This document shows positions 50,208 through 59,889 of a stretch of 64,000 nucleotides of DNA, piece after piece. The DNA comes from Bin87 sp965203195 (GTDB taxonomy: Bacteria > Chloroflexota > Dehalococcoidia > Lucifugimonadales > UBA3495). The notes under the pieces were generated by a model. The model saw nothing but the letters and a program-made list of their open reading frames with translations. It searched no databases and had not been told where the DNA came from. The stretch lies in NCBI GenBank assembly GCA_965203195.1, contig OZ241860.1:744001-808000 (forward strand). Direction: 5' to 3'. The translations under genes and the position numbers were made by a program. The stretch's first letter is position 1; each line of letters starts with the position of its first letter.

Positions 50208-51461
50208 CTACCCGCCCCGCCGCCGGTAAGTCTCCCGCACCAGCAGCATCAGCCCGATGCCCGACGCCGCCAGAATCGCCGCGTCCACCCACAGCGCCCA
50301 CGCAAAACTCGCCCAGTCCGCAATCGCCCCCAGCGCCAGCGCCCCCGCGATCGTCCCCACGCCGCCGAAGGTCCGCAGCAAGCCGATCGTCACCCCCTCC
50401 ATCCCCGGCGGCGATATATCCGCGAAAAACACCGTCCCCGCCGGGCTGCCCAGCCCTTCCCCCATCCCCAGCAGAACTCCCGACAGCAACAGCTGCCACA
50501 AACTGCCCGCCCATACGAAGGCGCCAATCCCCAGGCACAGCAGCGCAATCGCCGGCAGAATCGGCGTCTTCCGCCCGAAGCGGTCCGACAGATACCCCGA
50601 CGCCATCGTCGTAAAAAACTGCGGAAAATGCGTCACGCTGATCCATAACCCCAGCTCCTCCGGCCCGAACCCTTTCTGCCGCCCGTAAAGCGGCATCACG
50701 CTGAACCGCGCCCCCTGCCGGTTCGCTACTATCATCAGCGCGAACAGCCCCACGAAAATAAACGCCGGGCTCAATATCAGCCGCCTCATCGCGCCCCGCC
50801 CTTGCCCCTGCCCGCCCCCGCGCCGCCCCGACCATGATGCCCGCCGGCTTTCCGCCGCGGCGGCCGCCGCTTCCTCACGCCATCGCGATTCCGGCAGCGA
50901 CAGCAGAATCACCCCCAGCGACGCCGCCATCAGCGCCGCCTGCGCGTACAGCGGCGCCCGCAACCCCCACCCATTCGCCAGATACCCGCCCAGCAGCGGC
51001 CCCAGCGTCTGCCCCGCCAGGATGCTCAACTCCTGCAAACTCAACAGCCGCCCCCGCGTCTCCGGCGTCGCCTCGTCCCGCAGGTAGATGGTCGCCACCG
51101 TCAAAAATATGCTGCCCCCGAACCCCGATACAAACCGCCATCCCGTCAGCCAGCCGTAGCTGAAAGACACCGCCACCATCGCCGCCCCCAGCACATTGAT
51201 CGCCGCCCCCAGCCCCAGCACCCGTCGCCGCCCGTAGCGCTGCGCCAGATACCCCGCCGGCAGGCTGGTCACCAGCCGCCCGAAGCCGAACAGCCCTACC
51301 GCAATCCCCACCTCCGCCGCCGTCACCCCGTACTCCCGCTCCAGAAACAGCGGCAGCACCGGCGCAATCGCCCCCATCCCGAAGCTGTTCAGCGCCACGA
51401 TGACGCACAGCAGGGACACCCCGCGATAACGGCCCCGCAAAGCGGCGGCGCGGCGGCCCAT
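50208..51461 (-). CDS. Major facilitator superfamily transporter (multidrug-type)
   Basis: A 417-residue protein with about 12 hydrophobic segments. Motif A appears as AGYLAQRYGRRRVLGLG and SGYLSDRFGRKTPILPA. The opening SLLCVIVALNSFGMGAIAPVLPLFL is typical of the DHA1 group of drug efflux pumps. The chosen ATG 51461 directly precedes the first membrane segment; the frame is open to 51635, but that region encodes GAT-S/R-FGAT-type repeats and overlaps the DUF951 gene. It is the third gene of a pyrF-DUF951-MFS minus-strand cluster. Confidence 0.82.
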   Translation of the reverse strand: MGRRAAALRGRYRGVSLLCVIVALNSFGMGAIAPVLPLFLEREYGVTAAEVGIAVGLFGFGRLVTSLPAGYLAQRYGRRRVLGLGAAINVLGAAMVAVSFSYGWLTGWRFVSGFGGSIFLTVATIYLRDEATPETRGRLLSLQELSILAGQTLGPLLGGYLANGWGLRAPLYAQAALMAASLGVILLSLPESRWREEAAAAAAESRRASWSGRRGGGQGQGRGAMRRLILSPAFIFVGLFALMIVANRQGARFSVMPLYGRQKGFGPEELGLWISVTHFPQFFTTMASGYLSDRFGRKTPILPAIALLCLGIGAFVWAGSLWQLLLSGVLLGMGEGLGSPAGTVFFADISPPGMEGVTIGLLRTFGGVGTIAGALALGAIADWASFAWALWVDAAILAASGIGLMLLVRETYRRRGG

Positions 51462-51479
51462 CACCGGGCGACCGTCGCC

Positions 51480-51590
51480 AAAACGGGTTGCCCTGAAACA
51501 GGTTGCCCCGGAACGGGTCGCCCCGAAACTGGTTGCGCCGGGAGGAATTGCGCCATGAAGGATCGCGCCATGAAGGATTGCGCCGGCATC
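51480..51590. repeat. Imperfect short tandem repeats upstream of the MFS gene
   Basis: Units of about 15 nt of the form CAGGTTGCCCCGGAA, CGGGTCGCCCCGAAA, CTGGTTGCGCCG, then GGATCGCGCCATGAA and GGATTGCGCCG. The tract separates the DUF951 stop from the MFS start. Confidence 0.55.
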
Positions 51591-51591
51591 A

Positions 51592-51834
51592 TCACTCGGA
51601 TGGCGCGGCCGGCACCCCCGCCGGCCCGCCGCCATCCGGGCGCGTCACCGCGCGGATCCGCCGCTCAATGCGGAAACGCGGCGTCATAATATGATGCCCG
51701 CACGTCTCGCACCGCAGCCCGATGTCCCCCCCGGCCCGGTTCACCCGCCAGAGGTAGCCGCCACAGGGATGGGGCTTCTTCAGCCGCACCAGATCGCCGG
51801 GCCGGAGCTCCGCCGCCTTGATTTCTACTGCCAT
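51592..51834 (-). CDS. DUF951 protein
   Basis: An 80-residue protein. ELRPGDLVRLKKPHPCGGYL, W-x-V-x-R and GGDIGLRCETCGHHIMTPR match DUF951, a small family common in Firmicutes and Chloroflexota. The Cys-Gly and CxxC positions could bind zinc; RNA or DNA binding is speculative. Its start overlaps the pyrF stop by 10 bp, so it is translated from the pyrF transcript. Confidence 0.82.
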   Translation of the reverse strand: MAVEIKAAELRPGDLVRLKKPHPCGGYLWRVNRAGGDIGLRCETCGHHIMTPRFRIERRIRAVTRPDGGGPAGVPAAPSE

Positions 51835-52661
51835 CCCAGCCCCATATCATCCAGCGTGCGGTTAATCGCATCCCGCATAGCGGCGGCCGCCTTGCGCGCG
51901 GCTTCCGCGTAATCCGGCCCGGACGAGGCGTAGATGATGCCGCGCGAGGAATTGATGATGGCGTTGCGCCCCTTCGCATCCACCCCATACCGCACCGTAG
52001 CCTCCAGATCGCCCCCCTGTGCCCCTACGCCCGGAATCAGTAGCGGCATATCGGGGCAAACCTTCCGCACCGCCGCCAGCTGCTCTGGCGCCGTGGCTCC
52101 CACTACCAGCCCCAGGTTCCCGGCCCCGGCCCGTTCCTGCGCCCGCCGCGCCACCCGCAGATACACGGGTTCCCCGTCATCCCCGGCAATCAGATCCTGC
52201 CAGTCCCCCGCGCCGGGATTAGACCCCCGGCACCAGATGAAAGCTCCGTATTCCGCCCGTTCCAGCCAGGGCGCAACCGTGTCCATCCCGCCCCAGGGGT
52301 TGACCGTAACGGCGTCAAACCCCCACCCGTCAAACATCGCCGCCGCGTAGGCCGCCGCCGTATTGCCAATATCGCCCCGCTTGGCGTCCCCGATGATGAC
52401 CGCATGGGGCGCCGCCCCGCGAATATGCGCCACCGTAGCCTCCAGCGCCCGCCAGCCCGGTATGCCCAGCGCCTCGTAGAACGCCAGGTTCGGCTTGTAG
52501 GCGCACGCCAGGTCGCCCGTTGCGTCCACAATGGCGCGGTTGAACCCGGCCACATCCGCGGTCGGCATTGCAGCCGGGTCCACATCCAGCCCCACGCAGA
52601 GCAGGCTGCGCGCCGCTGCGCCGGCGGCGCCAAGTCGGTCCACAAATGAGGCGGTAGTCAT
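51825..52661 (-). CDS. pyrF: Orotidine 5'-phosphate decarboxylase
   Basis: A 278-residue TIM-barrel enzyme of the longer type-2 PyrF group. The catalytic motif is VIIGDAKRGDIGNTAAAYAA, after CVGLDVDPAAMP and YKPNLAFYEALG; VTVNPWGGMD and GLVVGATAPEQLAAVR follow. It converts OMP to UMP, the last step of de novo UMP synthesis. ATG 52661 is chosen; ATG 52676 is also possible. Confidence 0.93.
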   Translation of the reverse strand: MTTASFVDRLGAAGAAARSLLCVGLDVDPAAMPTADVAGFNRAIVDATGDLACAYKPNLAFYEALGIPGWRALEATVAHIRGAAPHAVIIGDAKRGDIGNTAAAYAAAMFDGWGFDAVTVNPWGGMDTVAPWLERAEYGAFIWCRGSNPGAGDWQDLIAGDDGEPVYLRVARRAQERAGAGNLGLVVGATAPEQLAAVRKVCPDMPLLIPGVGAQGGDLEATVRYGVDAKGRNAIINSSRGIIYASSGPDYAEAARKAAAAMRDAINRTLDDMGLGWQ

Positions 52662-52888
52662 CGCAAATCCAAGCATCAAAAAAAGCGTCCGGTTGCCCGC
52701 CATTATAACCCCGGACGCCCCCCGTTGCCAGACGGCCTTCCTTGCCCCGGCCGGCAACCGGACAATACCCGGTGACCGGAACGCCGCCCCCAGGCCCTTC
52801 CGGTATGCTAAACTGGCCTCTGCTGGATCCCCTTCGCCCCCGCCTTTTGCCCCCAACACGCCCCGCCCCGCCGCTGTCAGGTCTGACT

Positions 52889-53284
52889 ATGCTCCCCCAC
52901 CACGCCGCCATCGCCGCCTTGCGCGCCGCCAACCAGCGTTTCTACGACGCCTTCGGTTCCCTCGACCTGGCGCAGATGGACGCCGTCTGGGAACAGTCGG
53001 AACGCGCCTTGTGCGTCCATCCCGGCTGGCAGCCCATCGTCGGCTGGCCGGACATCCGCCGCTCCTGGCAGGGCATCTTCAACGGCGCCGCCCTGATGCA
53101 CTTCAACATCCACTATGTCAACATCGCCGTCGAGGGCAGCTGCGGCTTCGTCACCTGCATTGAAAGCATCACCAGCGTCGTGGAGGGCCAGGCGCAGGGT
53201 TTCGGCATTCTGGCCACCAACATCTTTGTCCGCCAGGGCGACGACTGGCTGGTGGTCGCCCACCACGCCTCGCCCCGGCTGTAG
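52889..53284 (+). CDS. SnoaL/NTF2-like protein
   Basis: A 131-residue protein with the cone-like fold pattern: helix IAALRAANQRFYDAFGSLDL, then MDAVWEQSERALCVHPGWQP, GWPDIRRSWQGIF and a C-terminal NIFVRQGDDWLVVAHHASP. This matches DUF4440/SnoaL-like proteins, which include small enzymes and binding proteins. Role unknown. It is transcribed divergently from pyrF, 227 bp away. Confidence 0.78.
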   Translation: MLPHHAAIAALRAANQRFYDAFGSLDLAQMDAVWEQSERALCVHPGWQPIVGWPDIRRSWQGIFNGAALMHFNIHYVNIAVEGSCGFVTCIESITSVVEGQAQGFGILATNIFVRQGDDWLVVAHHASPRL

Positions 53285-53465
53285 CCACGCGCTTTTTGCA
53301 ACGCCCGCCGTACCCGCCACCAGCCGCCGCGCCGCAATGCCGCCCTGTGCTGGAATCGCCGCCCGGCGCCGGAATCGCAACGACCAGTATGCCCTTATAA
53401 TCTGCTGGCCCTGCCGGAGCCGCCCGCCCCGCAACGCCGCCGCCCGGCGGACGGGATGACCACAA

Positions 53466-54155
53466 GTGTACCGCGTATTTCTACTGACCCGCCCCGGCCC
53501 GGGGATGACCACGCTGGCGCAGCGGATCGAGTCCTCCGGCCTCTTCTGCCGCGCCGCCAGCGACCTCGCCGACCTGGAGGAAACCGCCCACGCCGCCCGC
53601 CCGGACGTGGTGGCCCTGGACCTGGCGGCCGTTGGCATCGGGGCCCAGTCCGTAATTGAACAGATTGACCGGCAGCAGCTGCCCACGCTGCTGCTCATCG
53701 ACCGGGCCGCCCTGGGCCAGTATGACCCGGCGCTCCAGGCCGACGACTTTATCGCCGCCCCGCCCGACGCCGCCGAACTCCTGGCCCGCGTCAAGCAGAT
53801 CGTCTTCCGCCGCAACGGACGCAATTCGGACCAGGTCATCCGCGTGGGCGAGCTCACCATTGACCCGCGCAGCTACGAAGTCAATATGGCCGGCCGGCGC
53901 ATTTCCCTCACCTACAAGGAGTTCCAGCTGCTCACCCTGCTGGCCTCCAACCCCGGCCGCGTCTATACCCGCGAAGCCCTGCTCAACCAGGTCTGGGGCT
54001 ACGATTACCTGGGCGGCACCCGCACCGTGGACGTCCACATCCGGCGCCTGCGTTCCAAAGTAGAGGATCCCGACCACCTGTTCGTGGAAACCATCTGGAA
54101 CGTCGGCTACCGCTTCCGCAATGTCGCCGCCGACCGCGCCGCCCTGCTCAAATAA
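53466..54155 (+). CDS. OmpR/PhoB-type winged-helix regulator with degenerate receiver
   Basis: A 229-residue protein. The C-terminal domain is a classical winged helix: LTYKEFQLLTLLASNPGRVY, TREALLNQVWGYDYLGGTRT, VDVHIRRLRSKVEDPDHL. The N-terminal receiver keeps the Asp position in PDVVALDLA, but the first strand (VFLLTRPGPG) lacks the acidic pair and no conserved Lys is seen. Signalling may not use phosphorylation. Start is probably GTG 53466. No histidine kinase is adjacent. TATAAT at 53397 may be the promoter. Confidence 0.82.
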   Translation: MYRVFLLTRPGPGMTTLAQRIESSGLFCRAASDLADLEETAHAARPDVVALDLAAVGIGAQSVIEQIDRQQLPTLLLIDRAALGQYDPALQADDFIAAPPDAAELLARVKQIVFRRNGRNSDQVIRVGELTIDPRSYEVNMAGRRISLTYKEFQLLTLLASNPGRVYTREALLNQVWGYDYLGGTRTVDVHIRRLRSKVEDPDHLFVETIWNVGYRFRNVAADRAALLK

Positions 54156-54205
54156 GCCCGGCCCGCACGCCGGCGGCGCTCCGGTGGCCGGCGGACGCCA
54201 GCCAT

Positions 54206-56914
54206 TCAGTCGCTGATGTGCGCCTGGCTGCGTTCCAGAAAGCGGTCGCGTTCCGCGGCGATGCCGGCGTGTTCCGGCGCCGTCAGTTCCGGGTCGGCCT
54301 CCATAATCAGCAGCGCTTCCCGCCGCGCCAGGGCCAGCAGATCCTGGTCAAAAATGTTGGCAATGCGGAGCATCGTCTGGTCGCCGCTTTGCGATGTGCC
54401 GAAAATGTCGCCCTCCCGCCGCATCTGCAAGTCAATCTCCGCCAGCCGGAACCCGTCCCGGTAGGTCTGCAACGCCGTCAGCCTTTCCCGCGCCCGTTCC
54501 GAATCCGATTCCGACAGCAGCAGGCAGTAGCTCTTATGCTCCCCCCGCCCCACGCGCCCTCGGAACTGGTGCAGCTGGGAAAGCCCGAACCGGTCGGCCC
54601 CGTCAATCAGCATCACCGTGGCGTTGGGCACATCAATGCCCACCTCCACCACCGCCGTAGCCACCAGAATGTCCAGCGCCCCGTCCCGGAACTGCCGCAT
54701 CGCCTTGTCCTTATCCCGCGCCGGCATCCGCCCGTGCAGCAGCCCCAGCCGCAGGTCGGGGAACACTTCCCGCGCCAGCCGCTTGTGCTCGTCCACGGCG
54801 GCGCGCGCGTCCAGCTTCTCCGATTCCTCAACCAGCGGGCAGATGATGAACGCCTGCCGCCCGGCCGCCACCTGCTGGCGCACGAACCCGTAGGCGGCGC
54901 GGCGCTTGTCCTCCGGCACAATGCGCGTCATTATTTCCTGGCGCCCCGGCGGCAGCTCGTCTATGGTGGAAACATCCAGGTCGCCGTACAGCGTCAGTTG
55001 CAGCGTGCGCGGTATCGGCGTGGCCGACATCATCAGGGCGTGGGGTTGTTCTGCGCCCCGCCCCCGCAGCGCCGTCCGCTGCTCCACCCCGAAGCGGTGC
55101 TGCTCGTCGGCGATCGCCAGCGCCAGGTTGGGCAGCTCCACGCCTTCCTGGATGAGCGCGTGCGTGCCCACCAGCAGATCCAGATGCCCTTCGGCCGCCA
55201 TCCGCAGCGCTTCCCGGCGCGGCTTGGCCCGCGTGCTGCCCGTCAGCAGGCCCACGGCAAAGGGGCGCGGCAGGTTGGGCAGATATGCCGACAGCAGGTT
55301 GTCCTGCGCCCAGGGCTGGGCAAACCCGCTGAGCAACTGCCCCACCGTGCGGAAATGCTGCTCCGCCAGCACTTCCGTGGGCGCCATCAGCGCCGACTGC
55401 CGCTGCGCCGAGGCGGCCGCCAATACCGCCGCCAGCGCCACCAGGGTTTTGCCGCTGCCCACTTCGCCTTGCAGCAGGCGGCTCATGGGCGGCGTCCCCC
55501 GCGCCATATCGCCGGTGATTTCGCCAATGCAGCGTAGCTGCGCCCCCGTGGGCGTGAACGGCATACTGCCCAGAAAGCCGTCCACGGCGGCCGGCTGATA
55601 CTTGACCGCCACGCCTCGGGCGTCGCGCTCCCGGTGCCGCCGCCGTCCCAGAATCGCCAGCTGAAACGACAGGATTTCGTCAAAGGCCAGCCGCCGCCGC
55701 GCCCGTTCCGCCGCCGCGGCATCGGGCGGGTAATGGACATCGCGGATGGCCTCCGGCAATCCAACCAGCCCGGCGCGGTTGAGCAGCGCGTCGGGCAGCG
55801 GGTCCACCACGGCGTTGAGATAGCCCACAATGGCCTGCCAGGTCAGGCTGCGGAGGTTGCGCGCCGTCATCCCCTGCGTCAGCCGGTAGATGGGAACGAT
55901 GCGCCCGGTGTTGAGGGCCGGCTGGCGGGCGGCGCTGATTTCGTGGTCGCCGGGCGCCAGCGTCAGCCGCCCCTGCTTCGTTTCCGCCTTGCCCGTAACC
56001 ACCAGCCGGCTGCCTACCCGCAGCGTCCGCGCCAGATACCCCTGCCCGAACCACTGCAACTCAATATCCCCGGTATCATCGCGCAGGATGGCTTCCGTAA
56101 GCTGTATGCGCCGCTGCCCCACGCTGGCGGAACGCAGGTCGGCCAGCTCCCCTTCCAAAGTAAAATTGCCGCCGGGATAAATGTCCCTGATGGCGGTAAC
56201 ATCCGCCCGGTCGTCGTGGCGGCGCGGCAGCAGATACAGCAGATCCCGCACCGTGTGGACGCCCAGGGCGGCCAGGCCGCCCACGGTTTTGGCGTCCATA
56301 CGCCGGATTTGGCGCGCCGGGTCGTCCAGACTGCCGGCGGGAGTGGCGGCGGGTTCCGGCCGGGCGTAAGCAAGACGCCGGGTTGGCGCGCCGCCGGCCG
56401 CCTCCGGCCACGCCGGCGACGCCCACCCCGGCAGAACCGGCGGGGCGGCGTCCGGGATTTCCCGTTCCGATTCCGGCGGCGCCGATGGCGGGGGCGATGC
56501 CGATGGCGGGGGCAAGGCTTCCGGTTTGTCCGCCGGCGCCGGCCCCGGCCCGCCGGGACTTGCCGCGCCCGATGGCGTTGCCGCCGGCCCCGGCGTTGCC
56601 GTTGGCGCTGCCCTTTCGGACGCCGGCGGCGGCAAATCCTGGACGGGGGCGCCATCCAGCGCCTGCTGCCAGGCGGCAACCCAGCGCCGCCGGCCCGCAT
56701 CGTCCAGCCCGCGGTAGGGCTGCTCAATCAATGCGGCAATGGCCTTGTCGTCGCCGGCCAGGCATTCCCGCAGCTCGCCCTCCCACCGTGCCACAAAGCG
56801 AACTAGGCCGCCGCTGACGGCGTTGTCCGCAAAGCCCTTATGCGCCTCCAGCGCCAGGATTTTACGCAGGGCATCACGCCACTGGGGTTCGTTTTCAATG
56901 CGGCGGTTGGTCAT
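54206..56914 (-). CDS. recG: ATP-dependent DNA helicase RecG
   Basis: A 902-residue SF2 helicase. The wedge OB-fold region (DIYPGGNFTLEGELADLRSA) is followed by Walker A (LLQGEVGSGKTLVALAA), DEQH in IADEQHRFGVEQR, SATPIPRTLQL, and the late motifs VEVGIDVPNATVMLIDGADR and QFRGRVGRG. It regresses stalled replication forks and resolves recombination intermediates. An N-terminal extension of about 200 residues, largely Pro/Ala-rich, precedes the RecG core. ATG 56914 is chosen over 57001, which adds a less likely segment. Confidence 0.95.
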   Translation of the reverse strand: MTNRRIENEPQWRDALRKILALEAHKGFADNAVSGGLVRFVARWEGELRECLAGDDKAIAALIEQPYRGLDDAGRRRWVAAWQQALDGAPVQDLPPPASERAAPTATPGPAATPSGAASPGGPGPAPADKPEALPPPSASPPPSAPPESEREIPDAAPPVLPGWASPAWPEAAGGAPTRRLAYARPEPAATPAGSLDDPARQIRRMDAKTVGGLAALGVHTVRDLLYLLPRRHDDRADVTAIRDIYPGGNFTLEGELADLRSASVGQRRIQLTEAILRDDTGDIELQWFGQGYLARTLRVGSRLVVTGKAETKQGRLTLAPGDHEISAARQPALNTGRIVPIYRLTQGMTARNLRSLTWQAIVGYLNAVVDPLPDALLNRAGLVGLPEAIRDVHYPPDAAAAERARRRLAFDEILSFQLAILGRRRHRERDARGVAVKYQPAAVDGFLGSMPFTPTGAQLRCIGEITGDMARGTPPMSRLLQGEVGSGKTLVALAAVLAAASAQRQSALMAPTEVLAEQHFRTVGQLLSGFAQPWAQDNLLSAYLPNLPRPFAVGLLTGSTRAKPRREALRMAAEGHLDLLVGTHALIQEGVELPNLALAIADEQHRFGVEQRTALRGRGAEQPHALMMSATPIPRTLQLTLYGDLDVSTIDELPPGRQEIMTRIVPEDKRRAAYGFVRQQVAAGRQAFIICPLVEESEKLDARAAVDEHKRLAREVFPDLRLGLLHGRMPARDKDKAMRQFRDGALDILVATAVVEVGIDVPNATVMLIDGADRFGLSQLHQFRGRVGRGEHKSYCLLLSESDSERARERLTALQTYRDGFRLAEIDLQMRREGDIFGTSQSGDQTMLRIANIFDQDLLALARREALLIMEADPELTAPEHAGIAAERDRFLERSQAHISD

Positions 56915-57080
56915 TGCGCAAAACGCGGCCGGGGATATGCCGGCCGGAACGCCCGTGTCGGTTTCTGTGACGCCGTAATTCGGAATTGCGGCAGCCGGCA
57001 ATCATCCCGTTTCTACCGGATTTTACTGCTCCTGCTCCCGGTTTCTGATCAGCGACATCGCCGCCGCCGGCGGGGGCCCG

Positions 57081-57914
57081 CTAGGCCAGCGTGGCCACCG
57101 CCACTGCCCCCGGCCCCACATGAGTGCCAATGGCCGAGCCAATCTGCACCAGATAGCAGTTCTCCGGGGCGGCCACGTCGGACAGCATACCCTGCAAGTC
57201 CTTCGCCGGCTGGTCGTCGGTGGTGTAGGCTATCGCCAGCTTGGACGCCGCGCCGTTGGCCCGCGTCAGCTCCGCCAGCCGCGCTAAGGCCCGCCGCAGG
57301 TTGCGGGGACGGTCCACGGGCAGCACCTCCCCGTCGGCGACCTTCAGTATGGGCTTCACCTTCAACAGCGACCCCATAAACGCTTGCGCCTTGCCGATGC
57401 GCCCCCCCTTCTGCAAGTATTCCAGCGTGTCCACCACGCAGTAGGCGCAGCCCTGTTCGGCGCGCGCGCTCGCCGCCGCCGCCACCGACTCCGCCGTAGC
57501 GCCGGGCCGGGCGGCATCCTCGGCCGCCGCAATCACTTGCAGCAGATGCCCCACCGAGGCCGTGTTGGCGTCAATGACCGTCACCGCGCCGGCGTCAAAC
57601 TGCTGCGCCGCCTGCGCCGCCGAATTGTAGGTGCCGCTCAACCCCTTCGGCACCGTGATGCAAACCGCCTGGTGCCCCGCCGCCGCCAGCGGCGTCAGAG
57701 CCTCCGCGAAATCCCCCGGCGTGGGCTGCGACGTGCTGGGCAGACGCGTGCCGCTCTGCAACCGGTCGTAAAACTCGTCCCGGGTGAGGTCAACCCCTTC
57801 CCTGTACGACTCATCGCCCAGCAGGACATAGGCCGGCACGATGGTAATATCCATGCTCTCCGCCAGCGCGTCGGGAATGTCCGCCGTGCTGTCGCTGACA
57901 ATTTTCACCGCCAT
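57081..57914 (-). CDS. DegV family fatty acid-binding protein (FakB-like)
   Basis: A 277-residue DegV protein. Conserved segments: VSDSTADIPDALA, the TSQPTPGDF motif and CITVPKGLSGTYNSAAQAA, and DTLEYLQKGGRIGKA. DegV/FakB proteins bind a fatty acid and present it to the kinase FakA. The gene starts 5 bp after the end of the FakA-like gene, so both functions are encoded together for use of exogenous or recycled fatty acids. Confidence 0.9.
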   Translation of the reverse strand: MAVKIVSDSTADIPDALAESMDITIVPAYVLLGDESYREGVDLTRDEFYDRLQSGTRLPSTSQPTPGDFAEALTPLAAAGHQAVCITVPKGLSGTYNSAAQAAQQFDAGAVTVIDANTASVGHLLQVIAAAEDAARPGATAESVAAAASARAEQGCAYCVVDTLEYLQKGGRIGKAQAFMGSLLKVKPILKVADGEVLPVDRPRNLRRALARLAELTRANGAASKLAIAYTTDDQPAKDLQGMLSDVAAPENCYLVQIGSAIGTHVGPGAVAVATLA

Positions 57915-57918
57915 TTTG

Positions 57919-59685
57919 CTACTCCACCGAAGCCAGATAGGGATAGTGCGGCTGCCCGCCGGCGTACACATCAACCTGAACGCCGGCGTAATCCGCTTCC
58001 AGCCGTTCCTGCAAACGGGCGGCGGCATCGGCGTCCGTTCCCTCGCCCCAGTACAGGGTAACGATGCCGTCGTCGGCCACGGCGCAGTGGGGCAAGGCGG
58101 CCCGCAGCGCCGCTTCGGCCGTATCGCCCAGAGCGGCCAGGGCGCCGTCCAGCAGCGCCATAAACTGCCCCTCGGCCACGGCGCGCCCGTCCACGGCGGC
58201 GGCGCGCACCGCCGGCGTCACTTCCAGGGTTGCCACGGCCCGGCCGGCCGCGTCCATATTCGCCAGGTTGTCCGCCAGGGCAACCTCCGGGTTGAACCCC
58301 AGCATCGCCGCCATTCCCTGGGGCATGGAACGGGTCGCCACTACGTGCAGGGCGATGTCGCCGTTGCCGGCGGCAGTGGCGGCGGCGGCCTGTTTTGCGG
58401 TGAGGATTACATTGTCGTTGTTGGGCAGGACGATGACCTCCCGGTAGCCGGCCTGCCGCGCCGCGTCAATGATTTCGCCGGCGCTGGGGTTCAGCGTCTG
58501 CCCGCCGGGGATGATGGCGGCGCAGCCGGCGTCCTGGAACAGCGCCGCCAGCCCCGGCCCGGCGGCAACGGCAATTACGCCGGCGCCGGCCCGGATTTCC
58601 GCCGGCCGCGCCCGTTCCCGGTGGCCGCTGGCCCAGTCCCGGTTCTGCAAGCTCATATTGTCAATCTTGATTTCGTCCAGCGCTCCGTATCCGATGCCGT
58701 AAGACAGCGCCGCCCCCGGATCTTCAGTATGGATGTGAACCCGCACCGCCGCACCGCCGCCGATGATGACGGTAGATTGGGCGATGGCGTCAAACCCGGC
58801 CCGCAACGCCTCTACCGCCAGACCTTCGCCTTGACCGTCGTCGTGAATGACGAACTGGGTGCAATAGCCGAACTCCATATCATCGTGGGCTTCCAGAAAG
58901 TCGTCGGCAATGGACACCGACTCCGTTTGCGCGGGGTTGATAACCGCTCCGTCGGCGTTGCGCAGCCCCAGGTCGGACGCCGGGCCGGTATCGCCCCGGA
59001 GGTGACGCAAGGCGCCGCCGATGATGGCGACCACGCCCAGGCCGCCGGAGTCCACCACGCCGGCCTCCTTGAGGACGGGCAGCTGTTCCGGCGTGCGGGC
59101 CAGGGCGGCCACGGCGCCGTCGTAGGCCGCCTGCCAGACGGCGACGGCATCCGTTGTCCCCGCATCTGCCCCCGCAGCGCCGGCCACCGCCGTTCCCGCC
59201 GCTTCGGACGCCCCGCGAATTACGGACAGCATAGTGCCTTCCCGCGGCTGGCTGACGGCGCCATAGGCGGCGGCAGTGGCGGCGGCCAGAGCGCCGGCGA
59301 TGGCGTCCGGGCCGGCGGCGTCAACTCCGGCCAGCCCGTCGGCCAGCCCCCGCAGCATCTGCGACAGAATGACGCCGCTGTTGCCCCGCGCGCCCCAGAA
59401 AGCGCCGCCGGCCACCGACTCCGCCGCTACCCCAACGCCGGCGGCGTCGATGTCAGTGTCGGTATCGCTGGTGGGGCCGGAGCGCCCGCCGGCGTCCGCC
59501 GGCGGGGCGATGCCGGCGCGCAGCGTCAGCAGCATATTGGTGCCGGTGTCGCCGTCCGGCACCGGGAACACATTGAGGGCGTTGGCGGCGTCCCGGTACA
59601 GCTCCAGATAAGCCGCCGCGCCGGCCATCGCTTGCCGCCAGTGGGAACCGTGCAGCGCTGTGCCAGCGCCAGCTGTAGATGTCAT
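57919..59685 (-). CDS. DAK2/DhaL-domain fatty acid kinase (FakA-like)
   Basis: A 588-residue protein. The DhaL-type nucleotide domain shows LNVFPVPDGDTGTNMLLTLR, GARGNSGVILSQMLRG and DAGVVDSGGLGVVAI-like motifs; a YloV-type middle domain (FGYCTQFVIHDDGQ, VHIHTEDPGAAL) and a C-terminal DegV-like region follow. FakA phosphorylates fatty acid bound to FakB. Length is slightly above the typical 550. Cotranscribed with the DegV gene downstream. Confidence 0.88.
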   Translation of the reverse strand: MTSTAGAGTALHGSHWRQAMAGAAAYLELYRDAANALNVFPVPDGDTGTNMLLTLRAGIAPPADAGGRSGPTSDTDTDIDAAGVGVAAESVAGGAFWGARGNSGVILSQMLRGLADGLAGVDAAGPDAIAGALAAATAAAYGAVSQPREGTMLSVIRGASEAAGTAVAGAAGADAGTTDAVAVWQAAYDGAVAALARTPEQLPVLKEAGVVDSGGLGVVAIIGGALRHLRGDTGPASDLGLRNADGAVINPAQTESVSIADDFLEAHDDMEFGYCTQFVIHDDGQGEGLAVEALRAGFDAIAQSTVIIGGGAAVRVHIHTEDPGAALSYGIGYGALDEIKIDNMSLQNRDWASGHRERARPAEIRAGAGVIAVAAGPGLAALFQDAGCAAIIPGGQTLNPSAGEIIDAARQAGYREVIVLPNNDNVILTAKQAAAATAAGNGDIALHVVATRSMPQGMAAMLGFNPEVALADNLANMDAAGRAVATLEVTPAVRAAAVDGRAVAEGQFMALLDGALAALGDTAEAALRAALPHCAVADDGIVTLYWGEGTDADAAARLQERLEADYAGVQVDVYAGGQPHYPYLASVE

Positions 59686-59829
59686 TCGCGCGCCCGTCCG
59701 TCGGGTTGGAATGGCGGCAGTATAGCATAGGGCGCGCGCCCGGTTCCCGTTGGGCCGGGCGCGCGATGGCTTCGTTTCGTTCTAGTTCGGGGCGTGACGC
59801 CGGCGGCGACCCGCGCCGCCCCAAAGCGC

Positions 59830-59862
59830 AGCCCCCTCGTCCGCATAAAGGACAAGGGGGCT
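59830..59862. terminator. Strong hairpin between ftsZ and the fakA-like gene
   Basis: AGCCCCCT pairs with AGGGGGCT, extended by GTCC/GGAC across one mismatch, loop GCATAAA. It lies 28 bp after the ftsZ stop. No T-run follows on the minus strand, so it may be a terminator or an RNA-processing/protective element. Confidence 0.6.
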
Positions 59863-59889
59863 GTGTCGGGTTTTGCCGCTATGGAGGCG

